Shown: positions 33,525-44,985 of the stretch, one piece after another
Position numbering within the stretch: position 1 is the first letter of the stretch
Layout: each line of letters opens with the position of its first letter
Assembly (NCBI RefSeq): GCF_027595985.1
Contig: NC_073305.1
Location: 110,846,035 to 110,910,034, forward strand
Source of the DNA: Sorex araneus
Lineage: Eukaryota; Chordata; Mammalia; Eulipotyphla; Soricidae
Length of the DNA: 64,000 bases
Reading direction: 5' to 3'
Position numbers and translations under genes: made by a program
The notes under the pieces: generated by a model
Database searches by the model: none
The model's input: only the letters and a program-made list of their open reading frames with translations
Told to the model about the DNA's origin: nothing

Positions 33525-33767
33525 CACTGCATCACTGTATCACTGTAATCCCATTGCTTATGGATTTGCTCGAGCGGGCACCAGTAATATCTCCATTGTG
33601 AAACTTGTTGTTACTGTTTTTGGCACATGGAATACACCATGGGTAGCTTGTCAGGCTCTGCCGTGTGGGCGAGATACTCTTGGGAGCTCATCAAGAGGGA
33701 TGGAGGAATTGAACACGGGTCAGCTGCATGCAAGGCAAATGCCCTACCTGCTGTACTATCACTACAT
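33525..33767 (-). mobile_element. RTE-tailed SINE, complete
   Basis: CATCACTGTATCACTG units, CTCGAGCGGGCACCAGTAATA, GGCTCTGCCGTGTGGGCGAG, and head GCTGCATGCAAGGCAAATGCC. It inserted just beyond the 5' end of the RTE. Confidence 0.9.
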
Positions 33768-33795
33768 AAAAAGATTCATTAAAATAATTATTTGA

Positions 33796-34080
33796 AAGGC
33801 TAGAGAAATAGGACAGGGTTTAAGACTCATGCTTTGAGGTGGCTGACCCCCTTGGGTCTTGGGCACTGCATGGTCTTCTGAACACTGCCAGGCAGAAGCC
33901 CTTGAGCACCCCTGGTTGTGGCTCCTGAGCATCAACAGGGCAGCCCAGCCCTGAGCACCACAGGGCCTGAGCAACACTACAGCCTGGGCCTTTGCACTGA
34001 GCTGCCAGCCAGGCTGACTAAGAATCAACCCAGGCCTTCTGAGCACTGCTTGGAGGGGAGAGGGAGGGCTGTTTTCTTTC
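33796..34080 (+). mobile_element. old SINE, partly duplicated body
   Basis: GGCTAGAGAAATAGGACAGG head, then repeated CTGAGCACC-type units over about 200 bases. It separates the two pieces of the ancient host repeat. Confidence 0.55.
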
Positions 34081-34237
34081 CCTACTCCCAAATAGTTATT
34101 TGACCAAATATCTGAGTAATATGGTCTTCTCGAGTTTACCATCACTGGAAGATAGACATGTTTTCAGGCCTAAGAAAGAAAAATATGGTTTTTTTAAAAA
34201 ATGCTATTATAGGATCATGGTTTACAGCATTATTCAT

Positions 34238-34492
34238 GTAGCACTGTTAACACTGTCATTCCGTTGTTTGTTCATCAATTTGCTCAAGCAGGCACCAGTA
34301 ACGTCTCCATTGTGGGACTTGTTGTTTCTGTTTTTGGCATATCAAATACGCCATGGGTAGCTTGCTAGGCTCTGCTGTGCAGGCAGGATACTCTCAGTAG
34401 CTTGCTGGGCTCTCTGAGAGGGACAGAGGAATCGAACCCGGGTCGGCCACATGCAAGGCAAATGACCTACTCACTGTGCTATCGCTCCAGGC
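34238..34492 (-). mobile_element. RTE-tailed SINE, complete, perfect 13-bp target duplication
   Basis: Tail (AACACTGTCATTCCGTTG), middle (GGTAGCTTGCTAGGCTCTGC) and tRNA head (GGAATCGAACCCGGGTCGG). CAGCATTATTCAT lies at 34225-34237 and 34493-34505. Confidence 0.95.
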
Positions 34493-34505
34493 CAGCATTA
34501 TTCAT

Positions 34506-35530
34506 ATTTGGATTTTATACATACTATGTTCCAGCAATAACCCAAACACTAGCGTCTTCTTCCTTTCACCAGTATTTCCAGGTTCCCACCCTCCTGACCC
34601 AATGCCCTCCCTACTACCAAGACAGACACAGTTTTGAGTTTGGTTGTTGAAATTTGGGTCTCTTGTTTTCAATGTTAACATTGTGGTTTGGCTATTTATA
34701 CCACTCCTCTACACCACCAATGTACTTGAATCCACTTGACCCCTGCTCCTTGTTGCTTCCCATCTATCACTTCTTCGCCCCTCAATTTCTTTTCTCCTCT
34801 GCTCTTTTCCTGTCTACACACTGGGGTCATGGGTGATCCAGGCATCCCCACTTTCAAACATTGCATTCACTCATCTGGTTCTATACACCACACATAAGAC
34901 CCCGTGTTTGTCTTTCTTCTGGCTTACTTCTTTTAACATGTATATTCCAGTTCCATCCTTGATGCAGCAAATTGCATGCTTTCATCTTTCCTTACAGCTG
35001 TGCATTATTCCATTATGAATATATATCACATACTCATCATCCACTTGTCTATCATTGGTTCCATATCTTAGCTATTATACTAAGTGCTGCAATGAATAAT
35101 TGTGTGCATATGTCTTTTTGAATAAATATTTTTGTGTAGTGGAATTTCTGTGTCATATGGCAACTCAATTCTAAGTTTACTAAAATATTTTCATACTATT
35201 TTCCATAAAGGTTGAACCACACAATAATCCCACCAGTAGTTGGTGAGAGTTCCTCTTTCACAACATCCCCACCAACAAAGATTGTTCCCAGTATTTTTGA
35301 TATGTGCCATTCTCACTAGTGTGAGATGGTATCTCATTTTGTCTTGATTTGTAGTTCCCTAATAAGTTATGATGACCATATTTTTATGTGCTTGTTTGCC
35401 ATTTGGTCTTCCTCAAAGAAGTCCCTATTCAATTCCTTTCCCCATTTTTTGGATGTTTTTTTTTTGTATTTTTTGTTGTTGATATCTGTGAGTACTTTAT
35501 ACATTCTGGATAGCAGAAGACTTAACCAAT
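34506..35530 (-). mobile_element. old L1 3' third
   Basis: Antisense ORF2 C-terminus and 3' UTR landmarks: CTTCTGGCTTACTTCTTTTA, CCAGTTCCATCCTTGATGC, GATATGTGCCATTCTCACTAG, GAGATGGTATCTCATTTTG, CCCATTTTTTGGATG. Parallel to 40490-42410. Confidence 0.85.
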
Positions 35531-35541
35531 ACCAACGAGTT

Positions 35542-35842
35542 CAGTAAATCCTCACATAATGACTTGAGTAACACCATTGTGAGATAAAACAATTTTCAAA
35601 ATTTTTCTTTTGATGAACTTCTTTAAAACTATTTTTTGATAATTCCATTTGCTGATTTGTTGTAACAAGAAATATAAAGTAATTTTTGTGTGTGTGTGCC
35701 TGCTAAGAGAGCAGGCTCGGGGGTGTATCTGGGAAACTAGGAACATTGGTAGAGAGAAGGCCATACTGGTGGTGGGGCTGGTGTTGAAACAACTGTATTA
35801 TGAGCAAATTTGTGAAGCATGGTATTAAATAAAGTTTTTTAA
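35542..35842 (+). mobile_element. retroposon family X, 3' part
   Basis: Aligns with 62188-62475: AGTAAATCCTCA, TTTTTTGATAATTCCATT, GTTGTAACAA, TGCCTGCTAAG, GGTGTTG(A/G)AA, and the end TATTTAAATAAAG. An AATAAA and A-rich end suggest copying by L1. Confidence 0.7.
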
Positions 35843-37198
35843 ACCTAAAAATGGAATGTTTTATAATATACCTTATAATTTAATGGTTTATGATTTAAGA
35901 GCTAGGTCAGAGGGAAAGGATAAGGAAAAATAAAAAACACATGTACAGGATTTGGCCTTAGAAAGAATGGTAACAGATAGGTTAGATGTCAGAAGTATTT
36001 TGAAGTAAAGAGGAAAATGTTGGAAGAAACATGTCCATCAACTTTGATTTTTGTGTTTGTTGGAAGAGGGGGTTAGGAGTTGGTAGCAGCTAAAAGTACA
36101 TTCTGGAGACAAGGTAAGATTTAAAAATACAGAAAGTTTTAGGAGTAACACACAGAATAACATTTATATTAGGAAATGTTGATCCTACCAAAGTAAGTGT
36201 TGTGGAATTATGTCAACTGGGATTTGAATCCTAATTGGGAAAAATGTGGACTTTGGGAAAAGGATGAAAACTCTCCTAGATTCTGCTGTAAAAAAAGTAA
36301 ATATGATATGCATGTACAGTGTCTAAATCAATGAGTCATGCTTAACTGGGATAAGGATATTTGGAAATCTGGAGACAGTTTTGATTGTCATGATTGCTGG
36401 AAGTGGAGGGAACACACTTGTGATATTGGCATGTAGTGGGTAGGTACTGCTAGTAAACAGTATTCATGCACAGGGAAGACCCCATAAGAAAGAATTACCC
36501 AATTCAAAATTTCAAGAGAGCCAACATTGAGAAACTCTAATGTACAAAAATGATCTGGTAACTGCCCAGAGGCATTATATTCAGTAAACGTTTTTTATCT
36601 TTGTATTTTCAGAGCAAACCAAATGGGAGTGAACTTTTACCCATAACTTGCCACATATTAAGGTTTGTTTACTGAAATATTTTAAGCACTCTGTTTGAAG
36701 AAGATTAAAGTGCAATGTAAGATTTAAAGAAGGAAATGATGTTATTCAAAAAGAACATTCTTACACAAATAAAATAAGAAGGAAGTTGAGGAATTCAAGA
36801 AATGCCCAAAGGCTATCACTTTGTTATAATAGGGACGCATTATAAATTAGTCCCTATTGATCCTTTAAAAAGATCTCTGGATGCTTTCTCAGGGTGGAGA
36901 GAGTTGGGGAGTGACCCTGGGACAATGGGGGAGGTTGTGGTGCTAGAATAGCTCATGTTCGAATTCCTACAAGCAACAGTTTGTAGCCACTGTGCCCAAA
37001 ATAAAACATTAATTTTTCAAATGAGCTCTGGAAAAAAACAGATTATTTCTAGGATTTTGTGTGCTATGAAACATAATTTGAGGCAAACTTCAACCAACTA
37101 GAATTTGCATTTTTCACACTTCTTTTTCTTTTCTGTAGTGTGGCATATTTAACAAAATTAGAGATAATTCAGAAAATTGAACAATTGTTTTATTTAGT
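35843..37198. other. no recognisable feature
   Basis: About 1.35 kb with no repeat recognised and no supported reading frame. Confidence 0.45.
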
Positions 37199-37215
37199 CT
37201 TGCGCAGAATTTCTT

Positions 37216-37398
37216 TCTTTCTTTTTTTTTTTTTTTGGTTTTTGGGTCACACCTGGCGATGCACAGGGATTACTCCTGGCTCTTCACTCAGGAATTACCC
37301 CTGGCGGTGCGCAGGGGACCATATGGGATGCTGGGATTCGAACCTGGGTCAGCTGCGTGCAAGGCAAACACCCTACCCACTGTGCTATCGCTCCAACC
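37216..37398 (-). mobile_element. tRNA-SINE, young, perfect target duplication
   Basis: Inverted near-consensus copy. CTTGCGCAGAATTTCTT lies at 37199-37215 and 37399-37415. Confidence 0.97.
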
Positions 37399-37819
37399 CT
37401 TGCGCAGAATTTCTTAGCTGAAAACATAACCCAAGAAACTGTAGGTAAATTCAGGGTTAGCATAATATATCTATATCTGAAACATCAGCGTTTCTTTTTC
37501 TTAGGAAGGGCAGACACTAAACAAACACATCAATAAAGGGTGAGTTAATTTCTCTAAAGCAATTTAACTATATTTCTGTTGAAAATTTATATAACTTTTA
37601 TTACATGTTGATGGGGAAGGGAGAAATTTGTGTCTTATAAATGCACTAGCTCTTAGCTTGCACTCAGCAACAATAACATTCCCAAACTCTACATTTGTTT
37701 TGCCTTTTTCTATACACTGTGGGAAGAACTTGCAAAAAAAAAAAAGTTGTCAAAAAAAAAAAAACGGAGAGAAAGATTTCAGTTCTTTTTCTTGTCAAAT
37801 CTAGCTAGATTTTCAAGTA

Positions 37820-37895
37820 TTTTTGCTTTTGTGTGTTTTTGTTTGGGGGCCACACCTGCCTAGTGCTCAGGGCTTATTTCTAGCTCTATGCTGAA
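37820..37895 (-). mobile_element. SINE 3' fragment
   Basis: TTTGGGGGCCACACCTGCC, AGTGCTCAGGGCTTATTTC. Confidence 0.7.
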
Positions 37896-38202
37896 AATTA
37901 AGAAATTAAGTTTTCAACTAAGAAATCAGATCAACTGAAAGAAAGGAGGAGGAGGAAACTATGTAGGAATGTTTGTTGATGTCTTCTCACTGGACCACAG
38001 CCCAGAATTCCTTTTTTGGTCTCAAGTAATTCCTTAAAGCCAAGAGAAAAGTGAAGGACCAGCATCTTTGGAACTGGAAAAGACATCTCAGTGGAGGCTA
38101 TGGAGGAACTGAAGACCATGACTGGACGCACAGGATGGAAGGTGTTTTCTGAGAACTCTGAAATATAGCAGTTTGTCATCTACGGAGAACACGGAGAATG
38201 GG

Positions 38203-38250
38203 TCACTGTATCACTGTCATCCCGTTGCTCATGGATTTGCTCGAGCAGAT
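38203..38250 (-). mobile_element. RTE tail only (severely 5'-truncated insertion)
   Basis: TCACTGTATCACTGTCATCC, GTTGCTCATGGATTTGCTCG. Only about 48 bases of the tail are present, as expected for an abortive RTE-type copy. MIR-like sequence may follow at about 38280-38350. Confidence 0.8.
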
Positions 38251-38344
38251 ATTCTTTATTTAATACTAAAGACAACCTTTTAGGGTTGAGATTAGCAATC
38301 TCATTTTGCAAATTAGACAAGTCAGAATGAGAGACAAAGTAAGT

Positions 38345-38522
38345 GGCCTACCATAGAGGTAGGCTGGGGGAAAAGTGGCAAGAGAGAATCTGGGAACATT
38401 AGTGGTGAGAAATGTACACTGGTGAAGCAACAGATCTGGGAACATTTATGACCAAAACCCAATCATGAGCAACTAACTGTTTACCTCACTGTGTTTAAAT
38501 TAATATATAATTAATAAATATA
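38345..38522 (+). mobile_element. L1 3' UTR fragment
   Basis: GAGAAATGTACACTGGTGAAG, GACCAAAACCCAATCATGAG, then an AT-rich tail. Confidence 0.75.
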
Positions 38523-38657
38523 TATATACATATGAATGCCTAAAAAGAAAGAAAAAGTAAATTGCTTAAATTCACCCACCTGATGAGCAGGCAGAATTTT
38601 TACTCAACAACTGAAAAACATTTTTTCATCCTTGATTCATATTTGTTTACAATTAGA

Positions 38658-39345
38658 GTATCACTGTATCACTGTATCACTGTCATCCCATTGATCATTG
38701 ACTTGCTCGAGAGGGCACCAGTGACGTCTCCATTTGTCCTAGCCCTGAGATTACAGCAGACTCTCTTTACTTGTTCTTCCTAGTGGTGCCACATTGGAGA
38801 ATCTTTCAGGGTAAGGGGAATGAGACCCATCATTGTTACTGTATTTGGCATATCGAACATGCCACGGAGAGCTTGCCAGGCTCTGCCGTGTGGGCAGGAT
38901 GTTCTCAGTACCTTGCCAGGTTCTCCAAGAGAGAGAACTAGGCTATAAGAACATTAAAATAAAAAAGCTATAAAAACAAAAAGATATAAAAAGCTATAAA
39001 AACAAAGCTTCCAGGAGCTTTGTTTTATAGTCTCTGGATCTTGGCCATTGATGGGATTATATGGCGCCAGGGGCAGTTTGTGGGTGGAGGAGACCCAGTC
39101 CCAATCCAAGCAAGTTTGGAGACCTCAGCCCCTGGTCCAGTACACCTGGGTTCCTCTGCCAGTTCCTTCATGTGTGAGGCTTTTCTTAGCGTGTGGAGAA
39201 GGACCTTGAGCATGGCTGTGTCTGGGTTCTGGAGGACTTCAGCTGCCGAGGCTCTGCTCAGGGCAGGGGAGGGAAACTCAATTCACCCCCCTCTGAGGGG
39301 CCCCGGTGAAGACAGTCAGGCTCAGGGACAAGAGACTCTGATTAG
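38658..39345 (-). mobile_element. long RTE-tailed composite repeat, most complete copy
   Basis: The RTE tail at 38658-38742 includes CCATTTGTCC, which is the reverse complement of the RTE codons at 30751-30760. The middle section at 38743-38955 includes GGCATATCGAACATGCCACG and GAGCTTGCCAGGCTCTGCCG. The distinct 5' half at 39005-39345 includes GTCTCTGGATCTTGGCCATTG and TGCCAGTTCCTTCATG. A short AT-rich internal expansion lies at 38955-39003. Related copies: 1-205, 276-662, 6905-8625. Confidence 0.85.
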
Positions 39346-40489
39346 AGTATATGTACCATATTTTTCTAGAAAATTAGTGAAAATTGGCTCACTCCTGGAA
39401 GCTCTTAGAAACAACCAAGATTACCACAAGGTGGTGCCTAAGCGGGTCATGAGGTTCTGGGGATTGGATTCAGGGTCTCAGATATGACTGGACATGTGCC
39501 CTACCTCCTGAAGCTATCTCTACAGCCTCAGGAAAGCTTTTACAGGAATATTTACAGCAGTTTTAGGTTGACTTGTTGTAGTGTTTTGACTCCAATGCTA
39601 TAATATTCTATCACAATTTAAGATAATGGATTGAAATTCCTCACTCCATATAATGATTTTATATATTTCCATATAGAGACTTCTTTTCTCTCCATCATAT
39701 TTTCCCTTTCTCTATTTTTGCTACTTGTTATTATGTTATTTGTTATTTTCATTATATTATCAGTGTGATGTTTTTCATAACTTTCCCTTTGTTCAAACAA
39801 TCAAACATTAAATTAATAGAAACAAAGGTTAATATGATCTATAATACAGATTACTTGACTATACTCTAGAAAAATTCCTCTAAAGCATCTGGTTTGGATC
39901 TGATTTATTCCTGATAACGACAGTATATTTCCTGATAGCAGCATTATAAATCCAGCTAGCCACATCCGTAGAATAGTCAATCATTTTCCTTCCTTAATTC
40001 AAGTTGTTTCTATTTACTTGTTACTACAAAAAAAAGTTTGCAAAAATATCCTTCTATGCACTCTGGTTTATTTTGAAATTCTTTATTTTCTCTACTTACT
40101 CTCTTTGTTGAAAGTAATTTTATCCCCAACATTTTCTTTGGAGTCTGTCTTCTCCTTATCTCCAGCTCCAGGTCTACTGCACTACAGGAACCTTCATGTT
40201 TAATTTGGGCTACTGTGAAAGCTGCTTCTTTTTTGAGGGGTGGGGAAGTGGAGATTGCAAGCTGAACCCAGAAAATGGGGGCCCTAGTAAGAGTCAATAG
40301 TTCAATGCGAGGACAAGAGGGTAAGGGGGTGCTAATAGAGTCTAGTTGATCATTTTCATTTAATGGTAAATACTCCTTTTTAATATTCCCTCTCCTAACA
40401 CCAAATTCAGCTTTCAAGACTTTTTTTTAATATAGAAAATTATTTCACAGCATTATATGTTGATCAATTGATTTTTTTACCTTCTTTTT
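39346..40489. other. no recognisable feature
   Basis: AT-rich. A SINE-like scrap may lie at 39400-39530 (GTGGTGCCTAAGCGGGTCATG). No gene was recognised. Confidence 0.45.
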
Positions 40490-40889
40490 TGTTCTCCAAA
40501 ATTTTATTTTATTAAAGCCTCATGACTTACAGTTATTCATAGTTGGGTTTTAACATACAATGTTCATCAACAATCCTGCTACTAGTGTCAATTTTCCTCT
40601 ATAGTCCCAGATTCCCTCTACCACCTCCTCCCCTCAACCCCAAACCCTGCCTGCCATCTTGACAGGCACCTTCTAAATTTGCTTATTAAAGTTTGGGTTC
40701 CGGTTATTTCAGCGTTGTTGACTCTGTGGCTTGAATATTTAGCTCTATCATTCCTTGACACCACCAATGTACCTGAGTTCCCTTTACCCCTGCCCCTGTT
40801 GCTCCTCATCTACCTCTTCTTTTCCCATTCACTCTATTTTCCTTTCCTCCCTATACTTTGGGGCCAAGGATGATCTAGGCACCCCACCT

Positions 40890-41195
40890 TTATTTTTGTT
40901 TATTTATTTATTTATTTATTTAAATGAATCACCGTGAGGTACAGTTACAGACTTACAAACTTCCATGCTTATATTTCAGTCATATAATGGTCGAGTATCC
41001 ATCCCTCCGCCAGTGCCCATTTTCCACCACCAATGGTCCCAGCATCCCTCCCACCATCCCCACCTCGTTCCCCCTCCCCCTCTCCCGCCTCTGTGGCAGG
41101 GCATTCCCCTTTGCTCTCTCTCTTCTTTTGGGTGTTGTGATTTACAATAGAGGTATTAAGTGGCCATCATATTCTGTCTATAGTCTGCTTTCAGG
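40890..41195 (-). mobile_element. L1 3' UTR, first of a pair at one target
   Basis: TTTATTTAAATGAATCACCG, CGCCAGTGCCCATTTTCC, GGTGTTGTGATTTACAATAG. The flanking word is GGCA(C/T)C(C/T)CACCTTT. Confidence 0.9.
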
Positions 41196-41204
41196 GCATC
41201 TCAC

Positions 41205-41697
41205 CTTTTTTTTTTTTTTAAAAAATTTATCTATTTTTAATTAGAGAATCACCGTGAGGGTACAGTTACAGATTTATACACTTTTGTGCTTATACTTCCC
41301 TCATACAAAGTTTGGGAACCCATCCCTTCACCAGTGCCCATTCTCCACCACCCGTAAACCCAGTGTCCCTCCCACCCTCCCCAATCCCATCTCCCCCCCA
41401 CCCCACCCTGCCACTGTGGCAAGGCATTCCCTTCTGTTTTCTCTCTCTAATTAGCTGTTGTGGTTTGCAATAAAGGTGTTGAGTGGCCGCTGTGCTCAGT
41501 CTCTAGCCCTCATTCAGCCCGCAACTCCCTTCCCCCACATGGCCTTCGACTACAATGTAGTTGGTGATCGCTTCTCTGAGTTGACCTTTCCCCGGAACGT
41601 GAGGCCAGCCTCGAAGCCATGGAGTCAACCTCCTGGTACTTATTTCTACAGTTCTTGGGTGTTAGTCTCCCACTCTGTTATTCTATATACCATAGAT
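41205..41697 (-). mobile_element. L1 3' UTR, second of the pair
   Basis: ATTAGAGAATCACCGTGAGG, CTTCACCAGTGCCCATTCTC, GTTGTGGTTTGCAATAAAGG, and upstream sequence to about 41697. The word GCATCTCACCTTT precedes it (41195) and follows it (41699). Confidence 0.9.
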
Positions 41698-42439
41698 GCA
41701 TCTCACCTTTAAACCATTGCATCTCCTCATTCAGTTTACTCTCAATACCTCATATAAGTGATATCATCCTGTTAGTCCTTCTTCTTCTGGCTTACTTTGT
41801 TTAAAATGGTATCTTCCAGTTCCATCAATGCTGCATCAAATTGCTTAATTTTATCATTTCCTACAATTGCATAGTATTGTGTATATATACTACACCTTTA
41901 AAAAAATTTTTTTTATATACCACATCTTTATGATCCACTGATCTGCTATTGGACATCTATGTTGTTTCAAATTTTAGCTATTGTACTGAGTGCTGCAATA
42001 ATTAATGGTATGTATGCATACTTTGGCATGAATGTCTTTCTGTCCTGATGGTAGATATCCAAAAGTGCAATTGCTGGGTCATAGGGTAGCTCAATTTTAC
42101 GTTTACTTGAGAACTCTCCATGCTGTTCTCAATAGGGGTTGAATCAGACTACATTTTCACCAGCAGTGGATGAGAGTTCCTTTTTCACCACATCACCCTT
42201 AACACAGGTTGTTTTAATTATTTTTGATATGTGCCATTCTCACTGATGTGAGATAGTATTTCATTGTCTTCTTGATTAGGATTTCACTAATAAAAAGTGA
42301 CGGTGAGCATTTTCTCATGTGCTTATTGGCCACCTCTTAGTCTTCCTCAGGGAAGTCCCTGTTCATTTTCTCTCCCCATTTTTGCTGGGTGTTTTTGTTT
42401 TGTTGTCACTATTATTTTTAACTAATTAATTTAATTTTT

Positions 42440-43335
42440 AAAAATTTTGTTTTCATAAGATTGTTCACATTAATTGATTACATTCAATATATCAATACAA
42501 ATCCCACCACTGTTACACCTTCCCACCTCCATTATTTCAAATTTTCCCACCACAGTTCAAACCTGCCTGCCACAGGCAGAATCTAGATAATCTATTTTCT
42601 ATTGCTTATTATGAATATGGCCACATGCTCCTGGAATTTTAAATTTGTATATAATTGGGGTTCAGAGATATCTCTGTACGGAGCTATTCCATTTTGAGAT
42701 TCATTTGTGAGTTTCTGGATCAAGGCTTGGCACACTTAAATATGGCTCAGAGGCAGTTCATGGGCGTGAAAACCAGGACCTCTCAGAGGGGCAGGGAGAA
42801 GGAAAGGGACAAACTGTCTCCACCGCCATGTGGCCTGGTGGTGGTTCTGTGGACCACTCCCATTCTCCTCTCAACTCCTTCCTATATTTCTTTAAAAAAA
42901 AGTAGGCATCATGATTTACAAAGTTATTCTCAGTTGAATTTCTGGTATACAATTTTCCAATACCAATTACATCACCAGTATCAACTTCCCTCCAGCAATG
43001 TCATTATTTTCCCTCCCAATTCCCAGCCTGCCTCCTTAACAGGCACATTTAAAAAAAATATTATTATTTATTATTATTATTATTTTGAATAGTGAATCAC
43101 CATGAGGTACAGTTACATACTTAAAAACTTTGGTGTTTGCATTTCAGTCATACAATGATCGAGTACCCATTCCTCCATCAGTGCCCATTCTCCACCATCA
43201 ATGATCCCAGTATCTCTCCCACCACCCCCACTCCATCCACTCCCCACCCCACCCCACCTCTGTGTCAGGGCATTTCATTGTCTGAAATGCCTTTTGTTCT
43301 CCCTCTCCTTTTGGGTAACAGGCACATTTTAAAGT
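42440..43335 (-). mobile_element. old L1 3'-end sequences
   Basis: Repeated inverted 3'-UTR landmarks (AAACCTGCCTGCCACAGGC; CCAGCCTGCCTCCTTAACAGG) show at least two old fragments, with unassigned sequence at about 42640-42850. Confidence 0.6.
43053..43316 (-). mobile_element. L1 3' UTR with target duplication
   Basis: ATAGTGAATCACCATGAGGT, CCATCAGTGCCCATTCTCC, TTTTGTTCTCCCTCTCC. AACAGGCACATTT lies at about 43038-43050 and 43318-43330. Confidence 0.9.
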
Positions 43336-43794
43336 TGGGTTATTATAGTTTTGATCTCATGCTTTTCCTTAAATGCAAATTGATTCTCTCTTAGCAGATT
43401 GCTACCTATCATGTAAATAGTACAGGTGGTTAAGAAAAAAAGTTTGGCATTTGATATGGCAAATGAAAATCAATGTTTGACTTAACAATATAGAATAGGG
43501 AACACAGAGCCTTGCAATATGTGCATGTGGACTCAACTTGTTTGGTCTTCACATTTCTTACAAACCTCTGGAAATCAGGATTTTCACAGTAATGTTCTAA
43601 TTTCTCATTTTAACAGAGTATTTGCAAATAGATCAACTTCCCCTCCACCCCAGGCTATAATTCCCCATTTCCCCTTGCTGCTCATATTGCCTATACTTGA
43701 ATCTCAGGTTGTTATTTCTTGTTTTTCTTTTCTGGGAGTTGCTATTTAGAAGGCTATTTTATTTAATTTATGGACACTCAAATACATTTTTACT
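43333..43794. other. no recognisable feature
   Basis: No gene or repeat was recognised. Confidence 0.45.
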
Positions 43795-43977
43795 TTTTTA
43801 TTTTAGTCCTTTAAGGGAGCCATGCCTAGCAGAGCTCAGGTCTGACTCCTGGCTCATTGCCCAGGCTAACTTTTGGTGGTGCTCAGGGAACCATATGCCC
43901 TATCAAAGTTCTAACTGGGGTCAGCTGCAAAAAATACAAGTGCTTTAACCCCCATCCACTATCTCTCTGGCCCCCAT
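43795..43977 (-). mobile_element. diverged SINE
   Basis: TGACTCCTGGCTCATTGCCC, GGTGGTGCTCAGGGAACCAT, CACTATCTCTCTGGCCCC. Confidence 0.75.
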
Positions 43978-44554
43978 TTTACTTTCACGCTAACCACTGA
44001 AAAGATGGAAAAGTCTAGTGGTTTCATCACCAAATTTTATCACCACAACGTTTCAATTAAGAAACAAAGCTCTGTAGAAACAGTGGCTTATCTTAAATCT
44101 CCTAACTAATAAGTGGGAGTGTTCAGCTATAAACTTTAGCCTTCCAACTGCAGATAATATTTTCCAGTGAATGAACTGTTGTTACTCAAGATGGGATTAC
44201 CCAAGACACCAAATTCATGTGCCATTTGGAAAAATAGGGAGAAATAGCATTTATTTTCCTGATTGGACTCATGATTAAAAATGTCTCTTGGTAAAAATTA
44301 TTTTGACACTGATAAAAACTATTCTTGAAGACTTGCTCCCGTACTCTAGTTTTTCATCATTATTCCTATAAATGTCTGACTTTAAAGTAGGGATTCCACA
44401 CAGGATAAATAGTTGCAAATTTGACTGGTGCATTGGAAGCTTCTTTTTCTTTTTTTCTTTCTTTTTTTAAATCAGAAACGGTTTGGGAGAGAAAGTAACC
44501 TTTCCAGAGAATTGATTTTTGCATTAACAGTAATTTAATAAAATATTTAATCAC
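43978..44554. other. no recognisable feature
   Basis: No gene or repeat was recognised. A T-rich tract lies at about 44443-44469. Confidence 0.45.
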
Positions 44555-44710
44555 ATAGCATAGGGGGTGAGGTGCTTGCTTTGCATGTGGTCAAACTACT
44601 TGAGTCCCTGGCACATTTGTTCCCTCAAGCATTGCCAGGAGTTTTATCTGAGCACAGGACCAGGAGTAAGTCCTGAGCTCTGCCAGGTGTGGCTTCAAAA
44701 TCAAAACAAC
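44555..44710 (+). mobile_element. diverged SINE
   Basis: GTGCTTGCTTTGCATGTGGTC, CATTGCCAGGAGTTTTATC, GAGCACAGGACCAGGAGTAAG. Confidence 0.72.
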
Positions 44711-44789
44711 AAACAAGCTTTTAATCATTGAAGCCAAAAATATTTGAAGATCAAGTTTATGAATGTTGGGAGGGGAGTTAAAAAAAAAA

Positions 44790-44985
44790 ACTAGGTCAAA
44801 GAGATAACACAGGGTGTAAGTTGTTTGCCTTGCACACAGCTGACCCCATTATAATCCCTAGCACCACATGTGGTGTCCCAAACACAGGAAGGGGTCACAC
44901 CCAAGAAGAGAGCCAGGAATAGCCCTGAGTACTGCCATGTGACCCCAATCCATACCTCCACTATGCAAAAAAGTTAAGCATGTAT
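44790..44985 (+). mobile_element. diverged SINE
   Basis: GATAACACAGGGTGTAAG, TTGCCTTGCACACAGCTGACC, AGAGCCAGGAATAGCCCTGAG. Confidence 0.75.

Larger units (their letters stand above)
30365..34150 (+). mobile_element. ancient eutherian interspersed repeat, split by RTE and SINEs
   Basis: The left part 30365-30682 (AGAGACAGAATAGAACTGTA, CTGGCAGACTGGAGATCC, GGTGGCCCACCCATACTAAG, AATGTTAATCTCATTTTAAA) and the right part at about 34088-34140 (TATTTGACCAAATATCTGAG) are consecutive pieces of one repeat that is widespread in placental mammals. Subfamily not resolved; an LTR of MaLR/ERVL type is likely. A second copy's 3' part is at 55625-55930. The gap holds the RTE and two SINEs. Confidence 0.65.
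40490..42410 (-). mobile_element. old L1 3' part, host of two younger L1 ends
   Basis: 3' UTR side at 40490-40888 (ACCAATGTACCTGAGTTCCC) and ORF2 C-terminal side at 41705-42410 (CAATTGCATAGTATTG, CAATTGCTGGGTCATAGGG, GATATGTGCCATTCTCACTG, CTCTCCCCATTTTTGCTGG), in the order expected for an inverted L1. The interruption is two L1 3' ends. Confidence 0.85.
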
